Below, in pieces: positions 34,525-43,564 of a stretch of DNA of 64,000 bases (positions within the stretch are counted from its first letter, which is position 1; each line of letters begins with the position of its first letter). A model generated the notes under the pieces. The model was given only the letters and a program-made list of their open reading frames with translations. It ran no database searches and had not been told where the DNA came from. Made by a program: the position numbers and the translations under genes. The DNA comes from JACKCD01 sp041390905 (lineage in GTDB: Bacteria > Chloroflexota > Anaerolineae > Promineifilales > Promineifilaceae): NCBI GenBank assembly GCA_041390905.1, contig JAWKPA010000013.1, positions 1,116,001-1,180,000 of the forward strand. Direction: 5' to 3'.

Positions 34525-35487
34525 ATGAAAGCAGTTGTGTTCACAGGGGTTGGCGAGCCGCTGGCATATCAGGAAATGCCAGCACCACAGCCGGCCGACC
34601 ACCACATCATCGTCACCCTAAAAGCAGCCGCCCTCAACCACCGCGACAACTGGATGACCAAGGGCAAATACCCCGGTCTGCGCCCCAACATCATTGTAGG
34701 GTCAGACGGGGCAGGAACGGTGGGGGATCGCGCTGTCATCCTCAACCCCAGCCTCAACTGGGGTGACAGCGAACGGTTCCAGGCAGCCGACTACCAAATT
34801 TTGGGGATGCCCAGCCACGGCACTCTGGCCGAACAAATTGCCGTGCAGCCGCAGCAACTGGTGGATAAACCCGCCCACCTCAGCTTTGAGCAAGCGGCGG
34901 CGCTGCCGCTGGCGGGTCTAACGGCCTACCGCGCCCTCTTTAGCCGCTGCCAGCTTCAGCCAGGGGAACGGGTACTCATTTCGGGCGTGGGCGGCGGCGT
35001 GGCACTGTTTGCCTGCCAGTTCGCCATCGCCGCCGGAGCCGAGGTGTTTGTCACCTCCAGTTCAGCGGCCAAAATCGAGGCGGCAATTGCCCTGGGGGCG
35101 GCGGGGGGGGCGAATTACCGCGAAGAGGGATGGCATAAAAAACTGGGCAAGGAGACGGGCGGTTTTGACGTGGTGATTGACGGCGCGGGCGGCGATGGCT
35201 TTGCCCAGTTGGTGGCACTGTGCCGCCCCGGCGGGCGCATTGGCATTTACGGCGGCACGCGGGGAATGCTGAGCAACATCAGCCCGCAGCAGCTTTTCTT
35301 CCGCCAGCTTTCCATCCACGGCAGCACGATGGGCAGCGACAAGGAGTTTGCCGAGATGGTGGCCTTTGTCAATCAGCACCAGCTTGTGCCGGTGGTAGAT
35401 GCGGTGTTCCCTCTGGCCGATGTCAACGAAGCAATTGCGCGGATGGATCGGGGGGAGCAGTTTGGGAAGATTGTGCTGCGAATTTAA
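34525..35487 (+). CDS. Zinc-independent MDR family dehydrogenase (quinone oxidoreductase-like)
   Basis: A 320-residue medium-chain dehydrogenase/reductase. LKAAALNHRDNWMTKGKYPG and IVGSDGAGTV form the catalytic domain, VLISGVGGGVALFACQFAIA the nucleotide-binding fold, and GGFDVVIDGAGG and RPGGRIGIYG follow. AGGAG precedes ATG 34525. Compared with relatives, the stretch that normally joins GSDGAG and GDRV (about 14 residues, usually including VEAVG) is absent: here GTV runs straight into GDRAVI. The structural Cys cluster for zinc is also absent, as expected for quinone oxidoreductases. Confidence 0.87.
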   Translation: MKAVVFTGVGEPLAYQEMPAPQPADHHIIVTLKAAALNHRDNWMTKGKYPGLRPNIIVGSDGAGTVGDRAVILNPSLNWGDSERFQAADYQILGMPSHGTLAEQIAVQPQQLVDKPAHLSFEQAAALPLAGLTAYRALFSRCQLQPGERVLISGVGGGVALFACQFAIAAGAEVFVTSSSAAKIEAAIALGAAGGANYREEGWHKKLGKETGGFDVVIDGAGGDGFAQLVALCRPGGRIGIYGGTRGMLSNISPQQLFFRQLSIHGSTMGSDKEFAEMVAFVNQHQLVPVVDAVFPLADVNEAIARMDRGEQFGKIVLRI

Positions 35488-35489
35488 AT

Positions 35490-35552
35490 GTGGGGTGTGG
35501 GGCGTGGGGCGTAGGGTGTAAAGCGTCACACACCCCACTTCCCCACACCCTA
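35490..35552. repeat. Family H inverted repeat (GTGGGGCGTGGGGCG type)
   Basis: The G-rich arm (TGTGGGGTGTGGGGCGTGGG) pairs with the C-rich arm (CACACCCCACTTCCCCACAC). It separates convergent genes; a related copy is at 41546. Confidence 0.7.
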
Positions 35553-37907
35553 CCGCCCCACCTCCCGCGCCCGTGCGACGGTGGCGTAGGCGTCTACAAG
35601 GCCATAGCCAACGGCGTTGTTGGGTACGGTGTCGCTGGCGGCGCAGGTGGGTAGGCCGTGGTGGGCAACGTCATACGGCTGGGCGGTTTCGATGAGGATT
35701 TGCTCGGTTTCGGCCACGCGGCCAATCAGCGACGGGTTGGCCGACCAGATGAGGGCAACAACCCCAGCCACGTGTGGCCCGGCCATTGAGGTGCCGTCGG
35801 CGTATTCGTAGCTGCCCTGGGGAAAGGCAGAGAGGACGTTGACGCCAGGGGCAACGATGTCGGGCTTGATGCGGTCGCTGCCGTCCACGGTGACGGGGCC
35901 ACGGCTGCTAAAGCTGCCCAACGCGCCGTTGCTGTCCACCGCCCCCACGGAAAAGGCGCTGTCGTAAATGGCAATGGGGTCGCTGACCGTTTCACAGCCG
36001 CCCTCGCCATCGTTGCCGGCCGAAGCCACGACAAAAACCCCGGCTGTGCGCAGGGCATCAACGGCCGTTTGTAAACTCAGCGCATCACACCCTTCCAGCG
36101 GCGGGCAGCCCCACGAATTGTTTAGCACATTGGCCCCCCGCGCCGGGTCGCCAGCAAACGGGTCGCCATCCAGCGGAAAGGGAGCCAGCATAAATTGCAG
36201 GCAGTCGAGATAGAGGGCAGGGTTGCCCAGGTTGCGATCCAGATTGGCGCAGGCGATCCAGGTGGCCGCCGGAGCCACCCCCACCGACTGCCCCAGCACC
36301 GACCCCAGGGTGTGGGTACCGTGGCCGCCGTGGTCAACCGGCTCACGGCTGTGGTTCCAGGGGTCAAACCAGTTGTAATCATGGTTGCCCGCCGCGCCGC
36401 GATAGGTCGGCTGAAGTTCGGGGTGCGTCCAGTCCGCCCCGGAGTCGGATTGCCCGACCACTACGCCCTCACCGCGCACGCCAAACGCCTGCCACACGCG
36501 GTCGGCTCCAATGCTGGTGAGGTTCCACTGGGGGGTTAACGGCCGTTCGGCCGTTCCCACTGCCGTGGCGGCTGGCTCTGGCAGGGGGCGCAAAACGGGG
36601 CTGTCAATCACCCGGTCAACCTCCGGGCGGCGGGAAAGCCACAGCCGCAGCAGCGGCCCACCGTCCACTTCCAGGGCGTTGACGAGGTAGTAGGGGGTGT
36701 AGCTGATGCCAAACAGATCCAACATGCGGCGCAAATCGGCCTGGGTGCGGTTGGCGTGGTCGGTGAGGGTGGTATAAACGGCCGTTCGCTGCGCGTCGGG
36801 GGTGTCGGTGCTGACAGTGTCCAGGGCGGCCTGGTCGCGCAAAATGACAAAGAGGCGGTCGCCGTACAGCCCCGGTTGGCCGACAATGACGAAGATGATG
36901 GCGACGATGACCCAGGCGGAAACGGCCGTTAATCGCCACCCCCACCCCGCTTCCACCCGCGCCAGCCGGCCGCGCAGGGCAAACAGCAGCAGCCCCAGCA
37001 GCAAGGTCATGCCCAGCGACACCGCCAGGGCAATCAACGCCCACCCCGCCACGTCGCGGGAGCCGAGGTTAAGGACCAGCGAAAGCTCGTCGGGGTCTAC
37101 AAAAATGGCGGGGATGGCAACGGCCAGGGTGATGAAGGTGGTAATGACGCGGCGATTTGCCATTGCCGCCAGCAGCCAGCCTGCCGCTGGCAGCAGCACA
37201 ATCTGCACAAGCTGCATCCCGTTAAAGCCAAAGTTGCCTGCCATGATCAACAGCGCCGCCCCGGCGGCAAACCCGCCGAGGGTGATGTTCCAGCCCGTGC
37301 GGTCGCTGGTGTCGGCCAATTGCTGAAAGCAGGCGTGCAGCAGCAGCCCGGCCAGCCAGCCAAAGGCCAGCGCGGCCACAGCGTTTAGCACAATGTCGGC
37401 CAGGGAACCGGGTGCGCCCCAAATAAACCAGCCGAAAAGGGTAAGGGCGGCCAGCAGCCAGGCAAGGCTGGTAGATTGGGGCGCGGCGGAGTGGGAGCGA
37501 ATGCGGCCAAAGCGGCGAAATCGCTGCCGGACAACCAGACCAAAGAGCAGGGTTAGCCCGATTTGCAGCAGGTTGGCGGTGAAGGCGGCGTTGGGTGGGG
37601 CAAGGCGGGTGGGGACGAGGAGGAGGGCATAAACGGCCGTTGTGCTCCACAATTGAAACACGGCACGGTAGCGCGGGTTGTGCCAGCGTACCAGCAGCAA
37701 CGTTGGCAGGAGCATACAGACGGCAAAACCTAGTGCTACTACCGGCCGGCTCCACGACGGCCACGGGGTGCCGATTGCCACAGCAAATTGCTCTGCCAGC
37801 CAGCCGATTGCCTGAACGGCCGTTCCGATAACCACAATCCAGCCAAACAGCAGCACCGCAAACAGCTTGCCAGCCAAATCATTCGTTGGCTTGGGTGTTT
37901 CTTGCAT
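35550..37907 (-). CDS. Polytopic membrane protein fused to an S8 subtilisin-like protease
   Basis: A 785-residue protein with two parts. Residues 1-~355 contain about ten hydrophobic helices (LFAVLLFGWIVVIGTAVQAI, VVALGFAVCMLLPTLLLV, LLIMAGNFGFNGMQLVQIVL and others). From about 470 the subtilase domain begins: catalytic Asp in GQSDSGADW near residue 487, His in GGHGTHTLGSV near 530, Asn in NNSWGCP and Ser in GTSMAGPHVAG near 705, so the triad is complete. Between them lies an extracytoplasmic stretch (YTPYYLVNALEVDGGPLL) that may be a propeptide. Subtilases are normally secreted with one signal peptide; a large integral domain is unusual. ATG 37907 is preferred to an adjacent TTG. Confidence 0.9.
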   Translation of the reverse strand: MQETPKPTNDLAGKLFAVLLFGWIVVIGTAVQAIGWLAEQFAVAIGTPWPSWSRPVVALGFAVCMLLPTLLLVRWHNPRYRAVFQLWSTTAVYALLLVPTRLAPPNAAFTANLLQIGLTLLFGLVVRQRFRRFGRIRSHSAAPQSTSLAWLLAALTLFGWFIWGAPGSLADIVLNAVAALAFGWLAGLLLHACFQQLADTSDRTGWNITLGGFAAGAALLIMAGNFGFNGMQLVQIVLLPAAGWLLAAMANRRVITTFITLAVAIPAIFVDPDELSLVLNLGSRDVAGWALIALAVSLGMTLLLGLLLFALRGRLARVEAGWGWRLTAVSAWVIVAIIFVIVGQPGLYGDRLFVILRDQAALDTVSTDTPDAQRTAVYTTLTDHANRTQADLRRMLDLFGISYTPYYLVNALEVDGGPLLRLWLSRRPEVDRVIDSPVLRPLPEPAATAVGTAERPLTPQWNLTSIGADRVWQAFGVRGEGVVVGQSDSGADWTHPELQPTYRGAAGNHDYNWFDPWNHSREPVDHGGHGTHTLGSVLGQSVGVAPAATWIACANLDRNLGNPALYLDCLQFMLAPFPLDGDPFAGDPARGANVLNNSWGCPPLEGCDALSLQTAVDALRTAGVFVVASAGNDGEGGCETVSDPIAIYDSAFSVGAVDSNGALGSFSSRGPVTVDGSDRIKPDIVAPGVNVLSAFPQGSYEYADGTSMAGPHVAGVVALIWSANPSLIGRVAETEQILIETAQPYDVAHHGLPTCAASDTVPNNAVGYGLVDAYATVARAREVGR

Positions 37908-37936
37908 CAATTCTCTACCCTTCCAAGGTCTGTATC

Positions 37937-38008
37937 CTGGGGATTGGGGATTGGAGATTGGAAACCAATCCTAATCTCCAATCTCCAATCCCCAATCCCC
38001 AATCTCCC
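37937..38008. repeat. Family A inverted repeat (GGGGATTGGGGATTGGAGATT type)
   Basis: GGGGATTGGGGATTGGAGAT pairs with AATCTCCAATCTCCAATCCC. It lies between two genes of the same strand. Confidence 0.75.
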
Positions 38009-38010
38009 TT

Positions 38011-38913
38011 TCAGCCCAAACTCAGGCCACATCGCGTCACAATACGCTCAAACTCCTGCGCCGTGTAGGCATCCAGCGACAGCCCCTTGGGTGGGCGGAC
38101 AAAATTGCTGGCAAAAATCCCCTTGCGCTGGTAAACATGCTTGCGAAACGCCAGCCCAATCTTTGGCTGAAATTCATAGCGAATCAGCGAGGCATAGCGG
38201 TCAAACGTCTGCGCCGCCGCTTCATGCTGCCCGCTGCTAAACTCGTTGAAAATTTGCACCAGCACCTCGGCAAAGGAAAAGCCGGTCATAATGCCCAATG
38301 CCCCGCGCTCTAGCTCCTCCAGATAGTAAAAACCACCCAGGCCGCCAAAAATACCCACGCTGTCGTTGGAAAGCTCCCGAATTTTGGTGAGTTTTGGCCC
38401 CACGGGCGGGTCTTCCAGCTTGATATAGGGACAGTAACCATCCCGCCCCAGCCGCGCAATGAGTTCGGCCGAAAGCTGCACGCCAAAGGAAGCCGGGTAA
38501 TCATGGATCATCACCGGCACTGGGCTGGCCTCGGCCACCGTCTGGAAATGGTGATAGAGGGCAGCATCGTTTTGAATGGGAATGGGGGCGACAAAAACGG
38601 CGTTGGCACCCAAATCAGCCGCCATCTGGCACTGTTCCACTGCGCCCATGGTGCCAAGCGCCCGCACGCCCACCCAGACATCCAGCCCGCCAGCGGCTTG
38701 CGCTACCACCGTTTGCACCACCGTGCGCCGCTCGGCATCACTCAGCTTGTCGTTCTCCCCCATAAACCCCAAAATGGCAACCCCGTTGACCCCCAGCCCT
38801 TTTTGATACGCGATTAGCCGTTTCAGGCTCTCCACATCCAATGCCCCCGTTTCGGTAAACGGCGTGGGCAAAATGGGGTTTACCCCTTTTGCAGAAATGG
38901 TTTTATTGCTCAT
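38011..38913 (-). CDS. Dihydrodipicolinate synthase / N-acetylneuraminate lyase family protein
   Basis: A 300-residue TIM-barrel aldolase of the DapA/NanA family. VNPILPTPFTETGALD, GVAILGFMGENDKLSDAERR (the GxxGE-type pyruvate carboxylate loop) and VMIHDYPASFGVQLS (Tyr of the triad) match. YIKLEDPP holds the Schiff-base Lys near residue 165. The position beside RraA-like and hydantoinase genes points to a catabolic 2-oxo-acid aldolase rather than lysine synthesis (inference). The gene is separated from the next by a family F repeat. Confidence 0.88.
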   Translation of the reverse strand: MSNKTISAKGVNPILPTPFTETGALDVESLKRLIAYQKGLGVNGVAILGFMGENDKLSDAERRTVVQTVVAQAAGGLDVWVGVRALGTMGAVEQCQMAADLGANAVFVAPIPIQNDAALYHHFQTVAEASPVPVMIHDYPASFGVQLSAELIARLGRDGYCPYIKLEDPPVGPKLTKIRELSNDSVGIFGGLGGFYYLEELERGALGIMTGFSFAEVLVQIFNEFSSGQHEAAAQTFDRYASLIRYEFQPKIGLAFRKHVYQRKGIFASNFVRPPKGLSLDAYTAQEFERIVTRCGLSLG

Positions 38914-38931
38914 CTAAGCCCCTTCACAAAC

Positions 38932-38997
38932 AGTAGCCGAGCTTTGCAAAGCTCGTTTTTATTAAACCAGCAAGCGAGGATTGGAATCCTCGGCTAC
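38932..38997. repeat. Family F double-hairpin repeat
   Basis: GTAGCCGAG and CTCGGCTAC outer arms enclose the palindromes GAGCTTTGCAAAGCTC and GAGGATTGGAATCCTC, the same layout as at 6475. The right arm ends at the stop codon of the RraA-like gene. Confidence 0.75.
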
Positions 38998-39719
38998 AGC
39001 CCTTGTTCTTTACGCCATGCGGCAAACGCCACCAGCGTTTCTCCTTTGGGTGGATAAACATCCAGCGTGCTGGCTCCCGCCTTGACTAGTTCCAGCACAT
39101 ACGCCTCGCGCAGCTCTTGCTCATAAGCAGCATGGGCGACCTCTTCCGCCACCTGCGCCGGAATCGCCACCACCCCTTCGCCGTCCCCAACGATGACATC
39201 GCCGGGCATGATTAGCACCCCGGCGCAACCAATCGGCACGTTCCAGTCGGCGGGATGGTGCCAGACGTTGGAGCGAATGGCCTGGGGAGCCTGAAAATAA
39301 AGCGGCAGCCCAATCTCAGCACAGCCAGGGGTGTCGCGCAAGGCACCGTCGGTGACAAAGCCGGCCGCCCCCAACACCTGCATCCGCCACGCCAAAATAT
39401 CGCCAATGACCGCGCTCCGCAGTTCACCCCGCGCCTCGGCCACCAGCACGTCTTCGGGGCCAACCGCTTCAATGGCAAGCCGCTGCGGGTTTTGCGAGAG
39501 AACGGCCGTTTTTGCCACCATGTCCTCCCGCCCCGGCACAAAGCGCAGCGTCACCGCATACCCCACCATCCGCAAATCCGGCCGCAGCGGCCGCACCCCG
39601 GTCAAAAACGTGTTGCTAAACCCCTGCCCAATCAACACCGAAGTCAACGTCGCCGTCGAAACCTTGGTGAGCTTTTCTTTGGCGGCGGGAGTTAGTAAAA
39701 ACGGCCGTTTCCCATCCAT
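38994..39719 (-). CDS. RraA-like protein (4-hydroxy-4-methyl-2-oxoglutarate aldolase family)
   Basis: A 241-residue protein of the RraA/HMG aldolase family. TATLTSVLIGQGF, then VGYAVTLRFVPG, SAVIGDILAWRMQVLGAAGFVTDGALRDTPG (the conserved G-D and R-D metal and substrate site) and PGDVIVGDGEGVVAIPA are characteristic. Such proteins are class II pyruvate aldolases or oxaloacetate decarboxylases; some bind RNase E, which is unlikely in this lineage. ATG 39719 is 6 bases from GGAGG; the adjacent ATG 39722 is too close. It lies with a DHDPS-like aldolase and hydantoinase B. Confidence 0.9.
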   Translation of the reverse strand: MDGKRPFLLTPAAKEKLTKVSTATLTSVLIGQGFSNTFLTGVRPLRPDLRMVGYAVTLRFVPGREDMVAKTAVLSQNPQRLAIEAVGPEDVLVAEARGELRSAVIGDILAWRMQVLGAAGFVTDGALRDTPGCAEIGLPLYFQAPQAIRSNVWHHPADWNVPIGCAGVLIMPGDVIVGDGEGVVAIPAQVAEEVAHAAYEQELREAYVLELVKAGASTLDVYPPKGETLVAFAAWRKEQGL

Positions 39720-39740
39720 CATATCCCTCCAAAAAGAAAA

Positions 39741-39804
39741 CGGGACGCAGATTTGCCTGATGTACCTGATAATAAATCAGGCACATCAGGCAAATCTGCG
39801 TCCC
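39741..39804. repeat. Family B inverted repeat (GGGACGCAGATTTGCCTGAT type)
   Basis: GGGACGCAGATTTGCCTGAT pairs with ATCAGGCAAATCTGCGTCCC as a perfect 20-base stem around TGTACCTGATAATAAATCAGGCAC-like sequence. Confidence 0.8.
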
Positions 39805-39810
39805 AATCTT

Positions 39811-41529
39811 CTAATCTCTCAATCTCTCACTCTCTTCCAAATCCAACACATAATGCTCCGGCAGCCGCACCAGGCTTTCCGGCAAACCAATATAGCGCAC
39901 AGCCACCCCGTAAACTTCCCGCGCCGCTTCAATGGACACATAGCCATTCACCACATCCGCCAACACCTTTTGCGGGTCGCGCTGGCGCGGGTCGCCATAG
40001 CCACCGCCGCCGGGCGGATTGAGACTCATTTTCACCCCCGGCTCCAGCCACATCACCGTTTTCGGCGGCATATCCACCCCATCCATTTTGAACTCGCCGT
40101 TGGCACCAGACTGTCCACCGTTTAGCCCGTGCGCCGGGAAGCGGGTGCGGTCAATCATTCCCGACACGCTCCACGACTCGTCGCCGCGATAGCTGATGTC
40201 GGTGGCCTGCCCCAGCCCGCCGCGAAACTGCCCCGCCCCGGCTGAATCAATCCGCAGGGTGCGCTGGTGCTGAATGAGCGGTGCCAGCGTTTCCACCACT
40301 TCGGCCGGAACCCCGGCCACGCCGCTGGGGAAGCCGGTGGCGCTAAGGCCATCCTTGGTGGGGCGAGCCCCGGTGCCGCCCACCTGAAACAGCGTCACGT
40401 TGCTGGGTTTGCCGGTGTGCGGCCAGTTGGCCCGCCAAATGCTCATCCAGATGGGGTCGGCGCTGCCCGCCAGCACCCGGTCAGGGATGGTTTGGGACAA
40501 GGCACCAAAGATGGCGCTGGGCAAAAAGTGGCCCAGCAGATGGCGCGAGGCGACGGCGGCCGGCCGTTTACAGTTCAAAATGGTGCCTTCGGGGGCAGAA
40601 ACGTGGACGGGGCGAAAGGCACCTTCGTTGTGCGGCACTTCGGGGCTGATGGCGGCTTTCATGGCGAAGGAGGCGTAGCCGTGGGTGTAGTTGAAAACGA
40701 CGTTGATGCCGCGTGTGGATTGGGGAGAGGAACCGGCGAAATCTATGTATATGTCGTGGTCGGCGATGGTAACGGCCGTTTGTATCTTAATCGGCTCCTC
40801 AAAACCATCGCTCCACAGTTCGTGGGTAAAACGGCCGTTTGGCAGCCGCCCAATCGCCTCCCGCATCGCCCGCTCCGAACGGCCGATAATCTCATCCGCC
40901 AGCGGGTCAATCGAATCCAGGTCAAACTCGGCCATCATTTGCAGCAAGCTCCGCGCCCCCACCGCATTACACGCCGTTTGCGCGTACAGGTCGCCCACCG
41001 TCTCATCCGGCGTGCGCACGTTGGCGCGAATGATTTTGAACAGCTCCTCATTTGGCTCACCGCGCCGAAACAGCTTGGTAATCGGCACCAGCAGCCCCTC
41101 CTCAAACACCTCCCGCGCCTCGGCCGACAAAATGCGCCCGCCGATGTCGGGGGCGTGGCAGCAGTTGGCAAAGTAGCCCACAATCGCCCCGTCGCGGAAA
41201 ACGGGGGTCAGCACCGTGAGGTCATTCACCTGCCCCGCCGTCATCCAGGGGTCGTTTGTCACCAGCACGTCGCCCGGCTCCAGCGTCTGCGGCGGATATT
41301 CTTTGAGAAAATGAATCGCCCCCGTCGCCATTGGGTTGATGTGGCCGGGAGTTCCGGTCAGCGATTGGGCAATCATATTGCCCCGCGTGTCAAAAATGCC
41401 GCAGGCCAAATCCTGCGACTCGCGGACGATGGTGCTAAAGGCGGTTCGCATCAGCGCCACCTGCTGCTCATTGGCTACCGATAGCAGCCGGTTCCATAAA
41501 ACTTCGAGTAAGATTGGGTTAAGTGCCAT
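39811..41529 (-). CDS. Hydantoinase B / oxoprolinase family protein
   Basis: A 572-residue protein spanning the full HyuB / hydantoinase B family. NPILLEVLWNRLLSVANEQ at the start, ESQDLACGIFD, GHINPMATGAIHFL, GDVLVTNDPWMTAGQVNDLTV, CCHAPDIGGRI, YADV-type TLRIDSAGAGQFRGGLG and LNPPGGGGYGDP at the end are family markers. Members hydrolyse ATP-dependently 5-oxoproline, hydantoins or, as relatives, carboxylate acetone/acetophenone, and need the partner HyuA. No HyuA gene is in the window on either side. Neighbours RraA-like and DHDPS-like suggest a catabolic group. Confidence 0.92.
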   Translation of the reverse strand: MALNPILLEVLWNRLLSVANEQQVALMRTAFSTIVRESQDLACGIFDTRGNMIAQSLTGTPGHINPMATGAIHFLKEYPPQTLEPGDVLVTNDPWMTAGQVNDLTVLTPVFRDGAIVGYFANCCHAPDIGGRILSAEAREVFEEGLLVPITKLFRRGEPNEELFKIIRANVRTPDETVGDLYAQTACNAVGARSLLQMMAEFDLDSIDPLADEIIGRSERAMREAIGRLPNGRFTHELWSDGFEEPIKIQTAVTIADHDIYIDFAGSSPQSTRGINVVFNYTHGYASFAMKAAISPEVPHNEGAFRPVHVSAPEGTILNCKRPAAVASRHLLGHFLPSAIFGALSQTIPDRVLAGSADPIWMSIWRANWPHTGKPSNVTLFQVGGTGARPTKDGLSATGFPSGVAGVPAEVVETLAPLIQHQRTLRIDSAGAGQFRGGLGQATDISYRGDESWSVSGMIDRTRFPAHGLNGGQSGANGEFKMDGVDMPPKTVMWLEPGVKMSLNPPGGGGYGDPRQRDPQKVLADVVNGYVSIEAAREVYGVAVRYIGLPESLVRLPEHYVLDLEESERLRD

Positions 41530-41545
41530 TTGTTATTCACTGAAA

Positions 41546-41613
41546 GGTGTGGGGAGTAGGAAGTGGGGCGTAGGCACTTGCTACTCCCCACTCCCCACTC
41601 CCCACACCCCACT
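41546..41613. repeat. Family H inverted repeat overlapping the APH-like gene end
   Basis: GGTGTGGGGAGTAGGAAGTG pairs with the C-rich right arm (CTCCCCACTCCCCACTCCCC). The right arm encodes the last ten residues of the 41581-42603 gene. Confidence 0.7.
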
Positions 41614-42603
41614 TTCCGCCTCCCTTGCCAGGGCAATGGTGCCGTTTGGCCGGAAGTTGGTCTGTAGATAATACAACGCCTGCGCCCGGTCGGCACTGTC
41701 GGTATCGTTAATCAGGAGTTCTTCGCCATAGAGGGCAATGTCTTCGAGGATACGATCATAACGGAAATAGGCAAGGGCGGCATGGTTAACGGCCGTTTCC
41801 CCATACCCCGCCGCAAACAACGCCACCTCCTCGGCGGCACTGCGCCAGTTGCCCAGCAGCCCGCCCCCCACAAACAGCAAATCCCGCTCCTTTGGAGCCA
41901 GCAGCAGCGTGTCCCAATCCACCACAAACAGCCGGCCGTCGTCGTCGAGCAGCAGATTGCCGGCGTGGAGGTCGGCGTGGCAGACCACAAAATCGTCCAG
42001 GCAGTCTACCACGACGGCTAACTGTTCAGCGCGGGCAATGAGGCTGAGGAGTTCGGTGCGTTTGGATTGGAGAAAAACGGCCGTTTCCCGCGCCACCTCG
42101 TCCACAAATGGTTCCGCCATTGCCAGCAGCCCGCGCACCGCCTCGCGCCAGCGGTCGGTGGTGCGATAAACGGGAATTTGCGCCCGCAGTTCCGGCAGCA
42201 GCGTGGCCTCATGAAGCTGCCGCACCGCCGCGCCAAACTGCCGCCACTGCGCCTCGGTTAAGGCCACCTCGTACCCGTCACGCCCGGCGACAAACGGGGA
42301 CAAAATGACGCGGTAGTCGCCCAGTTCGGCCCACAACCTGCCCGCCCGTGTGGGCAGCGGCGGGATGATGTGGAGGTTGCCGTGGTCGTGGAGGTGTTTG
42401 GGGAGGGAAACGGCCGTTTCCCCAAACTTCCCACTCCGTAGCTTGAGAAAGTAGTTGGCCTGGTCGGTGGTGGTGATGGAAAAAACGGCCGTGTTGGCAT
42501 CCGCCCCCAGCGGCAAAAAAGCGACCCGCGCCACCTCCAGCTCATATGCTTCCTGCAAACAGGCCGCTATTTTCTCGTTCGTTATGTTTGGTCGCTCCAA
42601 CAT
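41581..42603 (-). CDS. Aminoglycoside phosphotransferase (APH) / choline kinase-like protein
   Basis: A 340-residue kinase-fold protein. FLPLGADANTAVF and YFLKLRSGKF (Lys of the ATP site) form the N-lobe; VCHADLHAGNLLLDDDGRLFVVDWDTLLLAP holds the catalytic HxDxxxxN and the DWD metal motif near residues 210-230. The family phosphorylates small hydroxyl or amine compounds, including drugs, homoserine and choline; substrate unknown. The last residues (SGVWGVGSGE) are translation of the G-rich intergenic repeat, so the original stop codon was lost into the repeat. The alpha/beta hydrolase gene lies 9 bases upstream of its start. Confidence 0.85.
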   Translation of the reverse strand: MLERPNITNEKIAACLQEAYELEVARVAFLPLGADANTAVFSITTTDQANYFLKLRSGKFGETAVSLPKHLHDHGNLHIIPPLPTRAGRLWAELGDYRVILSPFVAGRDGYEVALTEAQWRQFGAAVRQLHEATLLPELRAQIPVYRTTDRWREAVRGLLAMAEPFVDEVARETAVFLQSKRTELLSLIARAEQLAVVVDCLDDFVVCHADLHAGNLLLDDDGRLFVVDWDTLLLAPKERDLLFVGGGLLGNWRSAAEEVALFAAGYGETAVNHAALAYFRYDRILEDIALYGEELLINDTDSADRAQALYYLQTNFRPNGTIALAREAESGVWGVGSGE

Positions 42604-42612
42604 CAGCAAAAC

Positions 42613-43356
42613 TCAAGGTGAAAACGATGCCAGAAAACGGCTGGTTGCCTCTACCGTTTGCTGCCATTGGCTTTCTGGCGAAATAGTGGCTGGGTTATCG
42701 CCTGGTTGGGGGCCATAATCGCCAAATTGGGCATGGTTGCCACCCTGAATAACCACAAACTCACTGTCTGCTGGCTGGTATGGTTTGTATTCCTCAATTT
42801 TGGCTCCATCATCCAACCCACCATCCTCCGTCCCGTAGATGGACAGAACCTTGATCGCACTATCCCGGAGCCGATCATCCGCCGGGTAAGATGCCCAGAA
42901 TACAATCCCTTTGATCTCTGGGTGTGCCGCCGCAAAATAGGCAGCCGCAACGCCGCCCAAAGAGTGTCCGCCCACTACCCAGGTTGTCACGTCGGGAAAC
43001 TCATCCAGAGCCAGTGTACCCGCTTCAATGTCAAAGAAAGCCAGATTTAACCTTACCTGTAGCAAAACAACCCGGTATCCCTGTTCAGCAATGCGGTGCA
43101 AAATGGGGGAATAGGCGCGAAAATCTACATGACCACCAGGGTAAAAGAGGAAGGCCGTTGTTGAGGTTGGCTGGGTTGGCTCAAAAGAAATATAGTCGCC
43201 GTGATCCACGATCTGTACCACATTGTCAGATGCCAGCGCAGCCAGTGCGGCCGCACCGGGCTGCGAAGGTGTTTCAGCCCAAATAACAAACCCGATGGTA
43301 GCGACGACGATAAGGATGGCTAACCCTGTAGCAAGTCGTTGTATCCCTTTTTTCAT
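42613..43356 (-). CDS. Membrane-anchored alpha/beta hydrolase
   Basis: A 247-residue protein: MKKGIQRL and a single hydrophobic helix (LAILIVVATIGFVIWAET), then an extracytoplasmic alpha/beta-hydrolase domain. The nucleophile elbow GGHSLGGVAAAYF gives Ser near residue 142; YGTEDGGLD holds the acid, and VIQGGNHAQFGDYG the catalytic His. An N-terminal FYPGGHVDFRAYSPI oxyanion loop is present. ATG 43356 is preferred to a far upstream alternative. It ends 9 bases before the APH-like gene and probably shares its transcript. Confidence 0.87.
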   Translation of the reverse strand: MKKGIQRLATGLAILIVVATIGFVIWAETPSQPGAAALAALASDNVVQIVDHGDYISFEPTQPTSTTAFLFYPGGHVDFRAYSPILHRIAEQGYRVVLLQVRLNLAFFDIEAGTLALDEFPDVTTWVVGGHSLGGVAAAYFAAAHPEIKGIVFWASYPADDRLRDSAIKVLSIYGTEDGGLDDGAKIEEYKPYQPADSEFVVIQGGNHAQFGDYGPQPGDNPATISPESQWQQTVEATSRFLASFSP

Positions 43357-43564
43357 ATCAATTTTTCGTCTCCATTGCGCGGCTGTCGCGCTTGCAGGAT
43401 GAATGAAAACGGCCGTTTTCACAGTATGACCAATAGTTACCCATTTAGATAGATGAATCATACCCGTGATCAAACCGAGTGGCACAAAGATCGTCAATCC
43501 TGATACGTCGAGCTAAAATTTAACCTTGAAAATTTCTGCCCATACGGGCCATGAGGGTTACTAA

